From JAEUUM01 sp038326165 (lineage in GTDB: Bacteria; Bacteroidota; Bacteroidia; Chitinophagales; Saprospiraceae), in the NCBI GenBank assembly GCA_038326165.1, contig JBBQJT010000031.1, positions 1 to 41,116 on the forward strand: DNA of 41,116 nucleotides, written 5' to 3'. A model generated the notes under the pieces. It did no database searches and was not told the origin of the DNA. It saw nothing but the letters and a program-made list of their open reading frames with translations. The translations under genes and the position numbers were made by a program. The first letter of the stretch is position 1. Each line of letters begins with the position of its first letter. Below are positions 15,608 through 23,622 of the stretch, one piece after another.

Positions 15608-18500
15608 ATTGCTTTATTACCCTTTTGTGTAAAAGAACTTTGTCTGTTTTCAAGACTAAAATGTAAGTACCCTTAGCAAATCCACTTGTTGTAACAGTAA
15701 TTCTACCATTAATTGTTTGATCTACAGTAACTGGAAATTGCTGTCCGGTCATTGATATTAAATACAACTCAGGAACTTCATTTAATTCCCAAGTCACATT
15801 TAGATATTCATCGAAAGGAACTGGGTACGCATTTAACTCAGCTGAATGTGCTTCATTGGTTGAAGAAATCAATTGAACCTCAAAACATTCTTCCTTCGTG
15901 CACCCCTGATCGTCAGTAATTATAACACAATAATTTCCAGCAGATAAATTCTGAATCAAAGGTCCAATAGCGCCATTACTCCAATTAAAGAAATATGGAC
16001 CAAATCCACCTGATGCAACTACATTAATAGAACCGATGTTACTACCCACCTGAGTATTTACGATATTTGGAGTCAACTGAATTTCAGTAGGAATTGGTAT
16101 ATTAATAAAGAAAATACTTGGACAATTCTTCGAATCTGTAATACTTACTGTATTGATAGAACTTTGAGGAGCCGTAACCGTTGAGGTTGTGGCACCGTTT
16201 GACCACAAAAATGAATAAGGTGGATTACCACCAATAATAATGGGTATTCCAACAGTAATTGGCGAACCAAAACAATTTTTTCCTACATCAAAATTTGCAC
16301 TTTGTATTCCAAAGCTGTCACAATCGTAATCAGGGACATTAAGCTGAAAACTCTTAATACAATTATTGGAATCCGTAATTGTAACAGTGGATAAACCCGC
16401 AGGCAATCCAGTACCAGACCCGCCATTCTGAAATGAATAAAGATACGGCCCTACTCCACCCTTGGCATTCAGGGTTATTGAGCCATCTGAGAAACCTTTC
16501 CCGCTTACCCCAATAATTACAATTGAGCTGGAGTCTATGCCAATTTCATCGGGTTCCGTGATTTCAATTTGCCTTATTTCAAGACAACCTAAGGCATCTG
16601 TTATTGTGACTGAAACTATACCGGCCATCAATCCAGTCAGCGCATTGGTATCCAATTGACTGTTGGACCACTCATATTTAAATGGTTGGTTTCCACCCTG
16701 CAAATTTATGGTTACAGATCCAGTATTTCCTCCATTACATAAAACTTGGCTAGTTGATAACCCAACATTAATATTACAATCAAAAGGATTGATAAAGGTG
16801 TTGATTGAGACAGTACAACCAAGCGTATCTTTTAGTTGAGCTGTATACCCCCCTGCGCCTAAGCCAGAAATAGTAAATGTAGTGTCCGAATTACTCCATA
16901 ATACAGAATAAGGAGCAGTACCGCCATCAGGAATCAAAATTGCAGAACCATCATTACTACCTGGTCCAGATAAATTGGTACTATTGATAATACCGCTGAG
17001 CGTGTCAGGCTGGGAAACATTAATACTGACTGTATCCCTGCAAGACCCAGAGTCAGAAATAATGACAGAATAATTGCCAGCTGGCAAGCTGTCTATTAAG
17101 GCAGATGACTCACCATTACTCCAAATAAATTCATAAGGAACTAAGCCACCAACTGCAGTTGCCTGCAAACTTCCAAGACTATCACCATCGCAAAAAATAG
17201 GTTTAATAAGGTCTATTTTTCCAATAAGCGGAGTTGTTCCAGTTACGATAACAGTTTGTTGCCCTGTGCAACCATTTGAGGGATTCGTTACCGTTAGCGT
17301 ATAATCACCTGGTTTACCTATCAAAGGCTTGAGTGTAGCCCCACCATTTATTATTTGTCCGTTTGTAGTTGTCCATTGATACAATCCAGCTGGTGTGGCA
17401 GATGCTGAAAGTGTTAAAAATTGAGTTCCACAATTAAAAACGCCAGGTGGCTCAATTTGGATAACTGGCTCAGAATTGTCTATTGTCAGAGTTGTTAGGT
17501 TCTTGGTGGTAGTACAGCCATTTGCATCTGTAATAGTAACCGAAATTGGTAAAATTGCCTGTGAAAATGATATGGTCGAACCTACCAAACCATTATTCCA
17601 TTCGAATTCATATGGAGCAGTACCACCGAACGCTGATACAATTATCGAGGGATCGGGATTAGCACAAGTTACAATTACATTGTTAAAATTGCCAATTAAG
17701 GCCTGAGGTTGAGTAATAGTAACTTGTCCTGTGATGGTTTGCCCACCAGAATCAGAGACAGTTACTGCATAGCTACCTGCTGCTAAATTACTAATAGATT
17801 GTATTGTAGGGCCGTTTGACCATTTGTAAGTGTAAGGAATAGTTCCGCCAAATGGGTTAGCAGTAGCAGAACCAGTATTATTTCCAAAACAAGTCAGGTT
17901 GCTACTTGCTATAGTCAACTCCAATGGAGAAGCTCCAGCTGTTAAGGTTCCATTGGCAGTAGCATTTACAACATTATCACCATTGGGTCCATTGGCACCA
18001 TTAGCGAGGAGTCCGGAAGTGTACAAGGTGATACTTGTTCCATTGGGTCCTGCAGGTGCCTCCCATTCAAACATCCATGAGACGGTTTGGCTACCACTAA
18101 ACGATTTGCCACCCTGCCTATGATCAACGTATTCCTTCGGTCCAAGAAATGTTGTACCATGATCGGTACTCAAAGCTGCCAGATTTCCTGTATTTGTATT
18201 GTCCCCTTTTAGTGCTACTAATTGGAAACCAGCCAATGATGCAGCACTTCCGGCTCTATCTACTGTTACGGTGATATTGTATTTTGTACCCCCAACTATT
18301 GTAGCTGGCAAACCTGATATCGATACGTTACCTGCAAAGCTTCCCCCATTGTGGCAACTTGATTGTCCGCAAGTATTTTCACCTGGAGCTCCCGTTTTTC
18401 CATCTGGTGGATTCGAAGAATTAAAGAGAAAGGAATATCCTGCTGTGACTACAAATAAATTTAAGACTAAGAATTTAATATGCCTTGTGCCTACTTTCAT
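15606..18500 (-). CDS. Secreted SprB-repeat protein with N-terminal choice-of-anchor V (Reeler-like) domain and type A T9SS sorting domain
   Basis: The 964-aa protein starts with a signal or anchor segment (about 8-26). Residues about 31-190 form a Reeler-like domain of the choice-of-anchor V kind, with TGAPGENTC and SSCHNGG; C44, C49 and H50 make a CX4CH motif. About nine modules of 70-80 residues follow (roughly 193-880); most are SprB-type (GGT-PY-x-W-SNG, LAAGxYxVTITD, GC near the end) and the third is closer to the repeats of the 1666-aa protein. Residues about 880-964 are a type A T9SS C-terminal domain (LNAYPVPFDEYLNV, ISMTGQ, FAKGTYILVLKT). A surface-attached or secreted adhesin-like role is likely; ligand unknown. 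It converges on lepA. Confidence 0.9.
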   Translation of the reverse strand: MKVGTRHIKFLVLNLFVVTAGYSFLFNSSNPPDGKTGAPGENTCGQSSCHNGGSFAGNVSISGLPATIVGGTKYNITVTVDRAGSAASLAGFQLVALKGDNTNTGNLAALSTDHGTTFLGPKEYVDHRQGGKSFSGSQTVSWMFEWEAPAGPNGTSITLYTSGLLANGANGPNGDNVVNATANGTLTAGASPLELTIASSNLTCFGNNTGSATANPFGGTIPYTYKWSNGPTIQSISNLAAGSYAVTVSDSGGQTITGQVTITQPQALIGNFNNVIVTCANPDPSIIVSAFGGTAPYEFEWNNGLVGSTISFSQAILPISVTITDANGCTTTKNLTTLTIDNSEPVIQIEPPGVFNCGTQFLTLSASATPAGLYQWTTTNGQIINGGATLKPLIGKPGDYTLTVTNPSNGCTGQQTVIVTGTTPLIGKIDLIKPIFCDGDSLGSLQATAVGGLVPYEFIWSNGESSALIDSLPAGNYSVIISDSGSCRDTVSINVSQPDTLSGIINSTNLSGPGSNDGSAILIPDGGTAPYSVLWSNSDTTFTISGLGAGGYTAQLKDTLGCTVSINTFINPFDCNINVGLSTSQVLCNGGNTGSVTINLQGGNQPFKYEWSNSQLDTNALTGLMAGIVSVTITDALGCLEIRQIEITEPDEIGIDSSSIVIIGVSGKGFSDGSITLNAKGGVGPYLYSFQNGGSGTGLPAGLSTVTITDSNNCIKSFQLNVPDYDCDSFGIQSANFDVGKNCFGSPITVGIPIIIGGNPPYSFLWSNGATTSTVTAPQSSINTVSITDSKNCPSIFFINIPIPTEIQLTPNIVNTQVGSNIGSINVVASGGFGPYFFNWSNGAIGPLIQNLSAGNYCVIITDDQGCTKEECFEVQLISSTNEAHSAELNAYPVPFDEYLNVTWELNEVPELYLISMTGQQFPVTVDQTINGRITVTTSGFAKGTYILVLKTDKVLLHKRVIKQ
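15873..17925 (-). repeat. About nine tandem SprB-type coding repeats in the 964-aa protein
   Basis: Modules of 70-80 codons recur with the core GG-xx-PY-x-F/Y-x-W-SNG, then AGxYxVTIxD and a GC pair near the end. Boundaries are approximate. One module (the third from the N-terminus) lacks the SprB core and carries the SNGC ending seen in the 1666-aa protein. Confidence 0.75.
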
Positions 18501-18534
18501 ACTCTAGCTGTTTTGAAATTTAGATAATTATCCT

Positions 18535-18542
18535 CAAAAATA
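18535..18542 (-). promoter_or_regulatory. Candidate -7 box of the 964-aa protein gene
   Basis: On the reverse strand this reads TATTTTTG, matching TAnnTTTG, 34 bases before the ATG at 18500. The surrounding DNA is very AT-rich, which weakens the call. Confidence 0.45.
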
Positions 18543-18618
18543 ATCAAATAAAATTTAAGAGGGTTGGAATTTTAGACAAAACTCAGTAACAATATGGAAA
18601 TCAGCTAGACTTTCTAAA

Positions 18619-19572
18619 TTATTTGAACAGAGAGTTAACAAAAGCCTGTTTATTAAATACTTGTAATTGCGTAATCGACTCGCCAACTCCTATGTATCTG
18701 ATTGGAATATTAAACTGATCAGATATACCGATGGCTACACCACCTTTGGCCGTTCCGTCGAGTTTGGTCAATACGAGCTCTGTTACATCAGTAACTTCAG
18801 TAAATTGCTTACATTGTTCTAAAGCATTTTGACCTGTTGTAGCATCCAGAACCAACAATACATCATGTGGAGCACCAGGCATTGATTTTTCAATAGACCT
18901 TTTAATTTTATTCAATTCTTGCATCAAATGGGTCTTGGTGTGCAATCTACCCGCTGTGTCAATAATTGCCATGTCCAAATTATTTTGGATAGCATATTGA
19001 ACAGTTTCATATGCCACAGCAGCTGGATCGGTATTCATTCCTTTAGAAAAAAAATGACAACCAACTCGATCAGCCCATATTTTCAATTGATCTACGGCAG
19101 CTGCTCTGAATGTGTCTCCAGCTCCAATAACAACTTTATATCCTTTGGCATTGTATTGATAGGCCAACTTTCCTATTGTGGTTGTTTTGCCGACTCCATT
19201 CACACCAACTACCAGCAAAACATATGGTTTTTTGGCAGAATCCAATTCAAAATCCTGTAATTGCTTACCATCCTTCTCATCCAACAAGCCAATAATCACG
19301 TCCCTAATAATGACTTGTAGTTCGTCAGAAGAGGTATATTTTACGTCAGCTACCTTTTCTTTAAGTCGATTGATTATCCTTACTGTAGTTTCAAGTCCTA
19401 CATCACTTGAAATAAGAGCGTCTTCAAGTTCATCCAAAGTGGCTTCGTCAACTATAGATTTGCCAGTAATTGCTCTTGAGATTTTACCTAAAAAACTTTC
19501 TTTGGTTTTTTCCAAGCCTTGATCGAGATCTTGCTCTTTTTCGCGCGAGAAAAACTTTTTAAAAAAACTCAT
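18619..19572 (-). CDS. ftsY: Signal recognition particle receptor FtsY
   Basis: FtsY is the SRP receptor: it docks ribosome-SRP complexes at the Sec translocon and forms a GTPase pair with Ffh. The 317-aa protein is short because, as in many Bacteroidota, the acidic A domain is reduced to about 20 residues. The N domain (about 25-105) contains the DALISSDVGLETT segment. The G domain shows G1 GVNGVGKTT (123-131), the AGDTFRAAA insertion motif (151-159), DTAGRL (205-210) and the G4 motif TKLDG (269-273) followed by TAKGG. It ends a reverse-strand cluster rpmB-rpmG-DUF4295-ftsY, with a 73-base gap and a hairpin before it. Confidence 0.97.
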   Translation of the reverse strand: MSFFKKFFSREKEQDLDQGLEKTKESFLGKISRAITGKSIVDEATLDELEDALISSDVGLETTVRIINRLKEKVADVKYTSSDELQVIIRDVIIGLLDEKDGKQLQDFELDSAKKPYVLLVVGVNGVGKTTTIGKLAYQYNAKGYKVVIGAGDTFRAAAVDQLKIWADRVGCHFFSKGMNTDPAAVAYETVQYAIQNNLDMAIIDTAGRLHTKTHLMQELNKIKRSIEKSMPGAPHDVLLVLDATTGQNALEQCKQFTEVTDVTELVLTKLDGTAKGGVAIGISDQFNIPIRYIGVGESITQLQVFNKQAFVNSLFK

Positions 19573-19591
19573 GATATTATTTCATATGAGA

Positions 19592-19623
19592 AAGGCTTAT
19601 CCGGTGAATACCAGATAAGCCTT
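19592..19623 (-). promoter_or_regulatory. Hairpin between the DUF4295 gene and ftsY
   Basis: AAGGCTTATC (19592-19601) pairs perfectly with GATAAGCCTT (19614-19623) around a 12-base loop that itself can pair GGT with ACC. In the direction of transcription it is followed only by CTC-rich sequence with a three-T run, so it is a weak terminator at best; it could act as an attenuator or an RNA processing site between the ribosomal genes and ftsY. Confidence 0.6.
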
Positions 19624-19645
19624 GCATTGTATTAAAAATCCAGAC

Positions 19646-19819
19646 CTATTTATTGCCAAAGAAATCTTTGACTTTATCTTTGTGAACGATTGAGTCCTTA
19701 TAGGTATACTTCCCTGTCACAGGATCTTTGACACTTTTGATTACGCGAACGTGATCCTTACCTGAACCTGCATTTGCAGCACGTTGAGCAACACGGGCGT
19801 TTTTGGAAACTTTAGCCAT
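19646..19819 (-). CDS. DUF4295 small basic protein (ribosomal-protein cluster)
   Basis: A 57-aa basic protein, MAKVSKNARV at the start and VKDFFGNK at the end, with the core VIKSVKDPVTGKYTYKDSIV. This fits DUF4295, a family I know from Bacteroidota, encoded between rpmG and ftsY. It starts 20 bases after the rpmG stop. Its size, charge and position suggest a ribosome-associated protein, but the function is not established. It is short enough to be missed by length cut-offs. Confidence 0.88.
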   Translation of the reverse strand: MAKVSKNARVAQRAANAGSGKDHVRVIKSVKDPVTGKYTYKDSIVHKDKVKDFFGNK

Positions 19820-19839
19820 GGTAATTGGATATTAGTTGA

Positions 19840-20028
19840 TTATTTAATTTCTTTGTGGACAGTCATTCTTTTCAAAACTGGATTGAATTTCTTCAGTTCC
19901 AATCTGTCAGGTGTATTTTTCCTGTTCTTTTGAGTCACATAACGAGAAGTGCCAGGCATGCCACTGGTTTTGTGTTCGGTACATTCCAAGATTACTTGGA
20001 TACGATTACCTTTACTTTTCTTTGCCAT
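19840..20028 (-). CDS. rpmG: 50S ribosomal protein L33
   Basis: L33 is a small component of the large ribosomal subunit near the E site. The 62-aa protein has the family pattern RIQVILECTEHK, then RYVTQKNRKNTPDRLELKKFNP. It has one of the Cys positions (C16) but no complete zinc ribbon, so it is the zinc-independent form, as is common in Bacteroidota. It lies 25 bases after rpmB and 20 before the DUF4295 gene, in one operon. Confidence 0.96.
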   Translation of the reverse strand: MAKKSKGNRIQVILECTEHKTSGMPGTSRYVTQKNRKNTPDRLELKKFNPVLKRMTVHKEIK

Positions 20029-20053
20029 TGCAAGAGGTGATTAATAGTTGTAG

Positions 20054-20296
20054 TTATACATTAGGCAATTTGCCTTTTTTGTTCAATTTTTGAAGATAAG
20101 CATACAAACCCATTTTACTTATGGTGCGCAATGCTGTAGTAGAAACACTCAATGTCACCCACTCTTGCGTTTCAGGAATGTAGAAACGTTTGGTATGGAT
20201 ATTGACATGAAATCTTCTTTTCGTTTTCACGTTCGAGTGGGAAACATGGTTTCCTACCATCGATTTTTTACCGGTCAACTGACAAATTCTGGACAT
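20054..20296 (-). CDS. rpmB: 50S ribosomal protein L28
   Basis: L28 belongs to the large ribosomal subunit. The 80-aa protein begins MSRICQLTGKK and has the diagnostic GNHVSHSNVKTKRRF segment and the TALRTISKMGLYAYL helix. Only one Cys is present, so this is the zinc-free form. It is the first gene of the rpmB-rpmG-DUF4295-ftsY cluster and lies 46 bases downstream of tRNA-Arg on the same strand, so it may be transcribed from the tRNA promoter; I see no separate -7 box in the gap. Confidence 0.96.
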   Translation of the reverse strand: MSRICQLTGKKSMVGNHVSHSNVKTKRRFHVNIHTKRFYIPETQEWVTLSVSTTALRTISKMGLYAYLQKLNKKGKLPNV

Positions 20297-20342
20297 AAGT
20301 TATTCTTATTGTGGTACTTAGCTTCTTAATGGTATGAAGTAG

Positions 20343-20415
20343 TGACTTCGGAAGGACTCGAACCTTCAACCTTCTGATCCGTAGTCAGATGCTCTATCCA
20401 TTAAGCTACGAAGCC
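20343..20415 (-). tRNA. tRNA-Arg (anticodon ACG)
   Basis: The 73-nt cloverleaf is complete: acceptor stem GGCTTCG/CGAAGTC with one G-U pair, D arm GCTT...GAGC, anticodon stem TCTGA/TCAGA around loop CTACGGA, a five-base variable loop, and T arm GAAGG-TTCGAGT-CCTTC. The anticodon ACG would be deaminated to ICG to read CGU, CGC and CGA. The terminal CCA is not encoded. Confidence 0.96.
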
Positions 20416-20435
20416 CAATTACTTCAATTAGGCTG

Positions 20436-20443
20436 CAAAAGTA
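20436..20443 (-). promoter_or_regulatory. Candidate -7 box of tRNA-Arg
   Basis: On the reverse strand this reads TACTTTTG, matching TAnnTTTG, 20 bases before the mature 5' end of the tRNA. It may also drive rpmB-rpmG-DUF4295-ftsY. Confidence 0.55.
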
Positions 20444-20493
20444 AGCACTCTTTATGTAATTGTAAAGTATTTTTTCACTATATTTTCAAAATT

Positions 20494-22077
20494 CTATTTT
20501 AAGACGGGAAATACTCTGCTCCAAGGCTTAGCATCTCCTTGACTTATTGACAAAACATACGCACCAATTGGGTATAGACTGAGATCAATTACTACGGTAG
20601 GTTTAGAAAATGCATCATTCACAAAGCCTTGTGTAAAATAGCTAATCCCATTCATAGCAGTAACTCTTAATGTGTAAACTCCATATGCAGCGGTTGATGG
20701 CTTCACAATCAACTGTCTGTTATTGAGAAGCAATTCAAATTGTGTTTCATCAGGATTGCCCAAAGGATTGCCACATTCTTTGATCAGTTGTTCCATTGCC
20801 AATTTGAAGTCGGTGCGACCACCAGTTACCGTTTTTCCTTTCAAACTTTCATTAGAAACAACACCATTCAAAATCCAAGTTCTAACTTTGGTTGCTGCTG
20901 CGGCAGGATCTGCTTTAGCCAATTGCATTAAGCTTTCACATTGGGTGCTGTAAAGCAAACCTATCAATCCAGCTATATGAGGTGTTGCAGCTGAAGTTCC
21001 ACTAAATTTTCCAGAAGTATTATTCAACCCAATCGTCCATGTGTTTTCACCTGGTGCTCCCAAGTCAACATTTTTAACTCCATAACCAGCTGAAAATTCT
21101 TTGGTATCTTGTTGATTGACATTGGTAACAGTAATAAGATAATTGCTTGGACAGGTACTTGGTATGTCTCCGAGCACATCAATATTGTCATTTGAATTGG
21201 TTGTGGCACCAGCTATCAGTACACCTGCAAGTCCCAATGAATCATAGGTATTACACCATATTTCATGACCATCATCTGGAAACTCTCCAGTAATTCCAAA
21301 CGAATTATTAACTGAAACAACAAACGCTCCTTGGTTGCCATTTGAGGCATTGTAACGACGCCTTTGATCCAAAATATATCTGAGTCCTTTAACCACAGCA
21401 AAGTCATCAGGAATGTAAGAAACCTGCATAATTTTGCTACTCCAATTGATTCCTGTTCCACCTATTCCATTATCACCCTTGGCGCCCATGATGCCAGCTA
21501 CTTTTAAACCATGTGAATTTCGAAGATGGTTGTCTGTATTGGTGTCAGAATTTAAGCCATTGAAATCATCGATATAACCATTTCCGTCATTGTCAATTCC
21601 ATCATTTGGAATATCATATCTGTTGTGCCAATAATTGGGAATCATTTCAAGGTTGGTTGAATCAAAACCTGCATCCATTACCGCCATAACGATTGTATCA
21701 CCTGTTATGGTAACCCCTCCAGTTCCATACACCCAAGCATCAGTTGCATTGACTAAGTCATATTGCCATTGCGATTCAAGCTCGGGATCATTTGGAATTT
21801 TATTTCGAAGTTCTACAGTTTTTACTTTAGAAACATAATCTATGCCTGCAACTCTGGTCAAAATAAACGCTGCATCAATTCTTGACTTTTCAGATACTTT
21901 GACTTTGTACAATCCCGTTCCTGGAATATGATCAATTATTGTAATTCCAGAGTTTCCAATTGATTCGCCTATTTTTAATGACTGTTTATTGGCACGAATT
22001 GTAAAATACTCTTGACCGTTAACTGATGACGAACACAGACCCAAAAGCAATAAGAAAACGAAGAAAATTTTATTCAT
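20494..22077 (-). CDS. Secreted S8-family (subtilisin-like) serine peptidase
   Basis: A 527-aa exported peptidase. It has a signal peptide (about 1-21, cleaved near VNG-Q). Residues about 23-105 are a prodomain-like region. The subtilase domain follows with the catalytic triad D135 (in VMDAGFD), H189 (in NSHGLKVAGIMGA) and S362 (in SGTSAATPHIAG). Asp is followed by Ala-Gly rather than Thr-Gly, a common variant. The inserted loop NDGIDNDGNGYIDDFNG (158-174) looks like a calcium-binding site. The last 80 residues (from about 445) form a small beta domain (VYTLRVTAMNG, YPIGAYVLSISQG) resembling a degenerate T9SS type A sorting domain. Its start overlaps the end of the BtuF-like gene by eight bases, so the two are co-transcribed. 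Confidence 0.92.
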   Translation of the reverse strand: MNKIFFVFLLLLGLCSSSVNGQEYFTIRANKQSLKIGESIGNSGITIIDHIPGTGLYKVKVSEKSRIDAAFILTRVAGIDYVSKVKTVELRNKIPNDPELESQWQYDLVNATDAWVYGTGGVTITGDTIVMAVMDAGFDSTNLEMIPNYWHNRYDIPNDGIDNDGNGYIDDFNGLNSDTNTDNHLRNSHGLKVAGIMGAKGDNGIGGTGINWSSKIMQVSYIPDDFAVVKGLRYILDQRRRYNASNGNQGAFVVSVNNSFGITGEFPDDGHEIWCNTYDSLGLAGVLIAGATTNSNDNIDVLGDIPSTCPSNYLITVTNVNQQDTKEFSAGYGVKNVDLGAPGENTWTIGLNNTSGKFSGTSAATPHIAGLIGLLYSTQCESLMQLAKADPAAAATKVRTWILNGVVSNESLKGKTVTGGRTDFKLAMEQLIKECGNPLGNPDETQFELLLNNRQLIVKPSTAAYGVYTLRVTAMNGISYFTQGFVNDAFSKPTVVIDLSLYPIGAYVLSISQGDAKPWSRVFPVLK

Positions 22078-22855
22078 AAGATTTTTTAAGTCCAGTTATA
22101 TATTCACTAGCAGCAATCATTTTACTACCATACCAACTAAACAATTCGCCGTCAATTAGGCTCACTTTGGTGTTGGGTAACATTGTCTTGAAATAATTAA
22201 CGTGTTTTTCTTTAAATGGATATGGTTCTGAAGATAAATATAATTCTTTAGGGTTTAGCATCTTGAGGAGATCTTCAGATATAATTGGATATCTTGATCC
22301 AGATGGAGCTAAATTCAACAATCCAGTACGTCTCAATAAATCATCGATGTAAGTATTCGCGCCAGCTGCCATAATTGGGTTCTTCCAAATTAGATACAAA
22401 CAAGAGATTTTTTTATATCCTTCCGCTGCATAAACAGGAAACTTTATCTGCTTGATGATAGTCTCAGCTTCATTATCTTTTCCCGTTAGAGCACCTATTT
22501 GTTTTATCATTTCAAGCCCATCGTCAACATTGTTGATGTCGCTCACATAAACATGAAATTTTTGCTGCAGATATTCAACATCTTCCTTGCGATTTTCTTC
22601 TTTATTGCAAATAATTAAATCGGGATTGAGTTTTGTTATTTTCTCAAGATCGGGAGTTTTGGTTCCACCTATTTTGGCAACTGATTTCACAATAGATTGG
22701 GGATGAATACAGAATTTTGTTCTACCCACTATATAATCAGTTAAGCCTAAATCAATCAAAAGTTCCGTAATAGATGGCACAATCGAAATGATTCGTTTTG
22801 GATATTCTTGAATAAGCAATTGATTTCCAATTTGATCTTTTACCTTCAATCTCAC
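22070..22855 (-). CDS. BtuF-like helical-backbone metal/cobalamin-binding protein without signal peptide
   Basis: The 261-aa protein has the fold pattern of class III periplasmic binding proteins (BtuF, FepB): RIISIVPSITELLIDLGLTDYIVGRTKFC, then KITKLNPDLIICNKE, and a second lobe with WKNPIMAAGANTYIDDLLRRTG. Such proteins bind B12, haem or siderophores for an ABC importer. Unusually it has no signal peptide or lipobox, and no permease or ATPase gene is nearby. It begins at a GTG at 22855: an in-frame stop lies two codons upstream, and a nearby ATG at 22857 is out of frame. It overlaps the subtilase gene by eight bases. Ligand not predictable. Confidence 0.85.
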   Translation of the reverse strand: MRLKVKDQIGNQLLIQEYPKRIISIVPSITELLIDLGLTDYIVGRTKFCIHPQSIVKSVAKIGGTKTPDLEKITKLNPDLIICNKEENRKEDVEYLQQKFHVYVSDINNVDDGLEMIKQIGALTGKDNEAETIIKQIKFPVYAAEGYKKISCLYLIWKNPIMAAGANTYIDDLLRRTGLLNLAPSGSRYPIISEDLLKMLNPKELYLSSEPYPFKEKHVNYFKTMLPNTKVSLIDGELFSWYGSKMIAASEYITGLKKSYE

Positions 22856-22992
22856 ATTTTAAAGTTTATATATAGGATAAACCATTTTTCACGTTATGTT
22901 GTTATAAGCAGACAAAAAAAAATTTGTCGGGCATGATTTCTCATCGTACCTTAACACTCTAATACAAACACAAAACGTAAAAAACTATAGCT

Positions 22993-23400
22993 ATGCTTAA
23001 CGAAGCCGTATCATCCATCATGACTTCTCCAGTTTTGACGGTTAGTCCAACTGACAAAGTTCAAAAAGTCTATGACTTAATGGTAATCAACAAAGTGCAT
23101 CACGTACCTGTTGTAAATGAAGCCAACATCTTACTTGGCATCGTTACCACCTATGACTTGGTAAAAAACAACGTAAACCAAGAAAGCCTAAATAACGTTG
23201 ATGTTGCCGATATTATGACAATAAAGGTAGCAACACTCGAACCAACAGCTAAAATTGGAACAGCAGCAGAAATATTTTTAGAGCACCGTTTTCATGCATT
23301 ACCAATAGTGCTGGAAAGCAAAGAGCTTGTTGGGATTGTTACAACTCATGATGTTTTGAAATACGAATTCCGCAAAGAATATCCGAATAATCCTTGGTAA
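22993..23400 (+). CDS. Two-CBS-domain protein
   Basis: A 135-aa soluble protein made of two CBS domains: residues about 1-60 (VSSIMTSPVLTVSPTD, then HHVPVVNEANILLGIVTTYDL) and about 66-130 (VADIMTIKVATLEPTA, then HALPIVLESKELVGIVTTHDV). CBS pairs bind adenine nucleotides such as AMP, ATP or SAM and usually act as an energy-sensing module. As a stand-alone pair its partner is unknown. It is monocistronic, divergent from the BtuF-like gene across 137 bases and followed by a strong terminator. Confidence 0.93.
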   Translation: MLNEAVSSIMTSPVLTVSPTDKVQKVYDLMVINKVHHVPVVNEANILLGIVTTYDLVKNNVNQESLNNVDVADIMTIKVATLEPTAKIGTAAEIFLEHRFHALPIVLESKELVGIVTTHDVLKYEFRKEYPNNPW

Positions 23401-23427
23401 TAAATTATTTCAGTAATAAAGACAATT

Positions 23428-23465
23428 AAAAAAAAGCCCGCTTCAATTAAAAGTGGGCTTTTTTT
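23428..23465 (+). terminator. Intrinsic terminator of the CBS gene
   Basis: AGCCCGCTT (to 23443) pairs with AAGTGGGCT (from 23451) with one G-T pair and a seven-base loop, extended by A-T pairs and ending in a seven-T run. Confidence 0.9.
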
Positions 23466-23466
23466 A

Positions 23467-23622
23467 TGTCGAATACTAAACCCAAATTCAGCGTTAGACG
23501 CTGATTCGACTAAATTTTTGATTACTACCCAAATTTGTCTGGATTTAACCTGGACAAAATCAAAGATTTTCGTCGATCCAAAGGGCAAAATCCGCCAATG
23601 CGGATTTTGGGTTAAACGGATT
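23467..23622. other. Structured intergenic segment with four inverted repeats
   Basis: These 156 bases hold no gene but several inverted repeats: an outer stem GTCGAA/TTCGAC (23468-23473, 23505-23510) enclosing TCAGCG/CGCTGA (23488-23493, 23499-23504), then TTTGTC/GACAAA (23534-23539, 23553-23558), AAAATC/GATTTT (23556-23561, 23565-23570) and the stem at 23587-23608. ACCCAAATT occurs twice (23480, 23527). Confidence 0.6.
23587..23608 (-). terminator. Probable terminator of the EGF-like lipoprotein gene
   Basis: AAAATCCGC (23587-23595) pairs perfectly with GCGGATTTT (23600-23608) around CAAT, 15 bases past the stop of the reverse-strand gene. The reverse-strand T run is only four long, so termination strength is uncertain. 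Confidence 0.55.
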
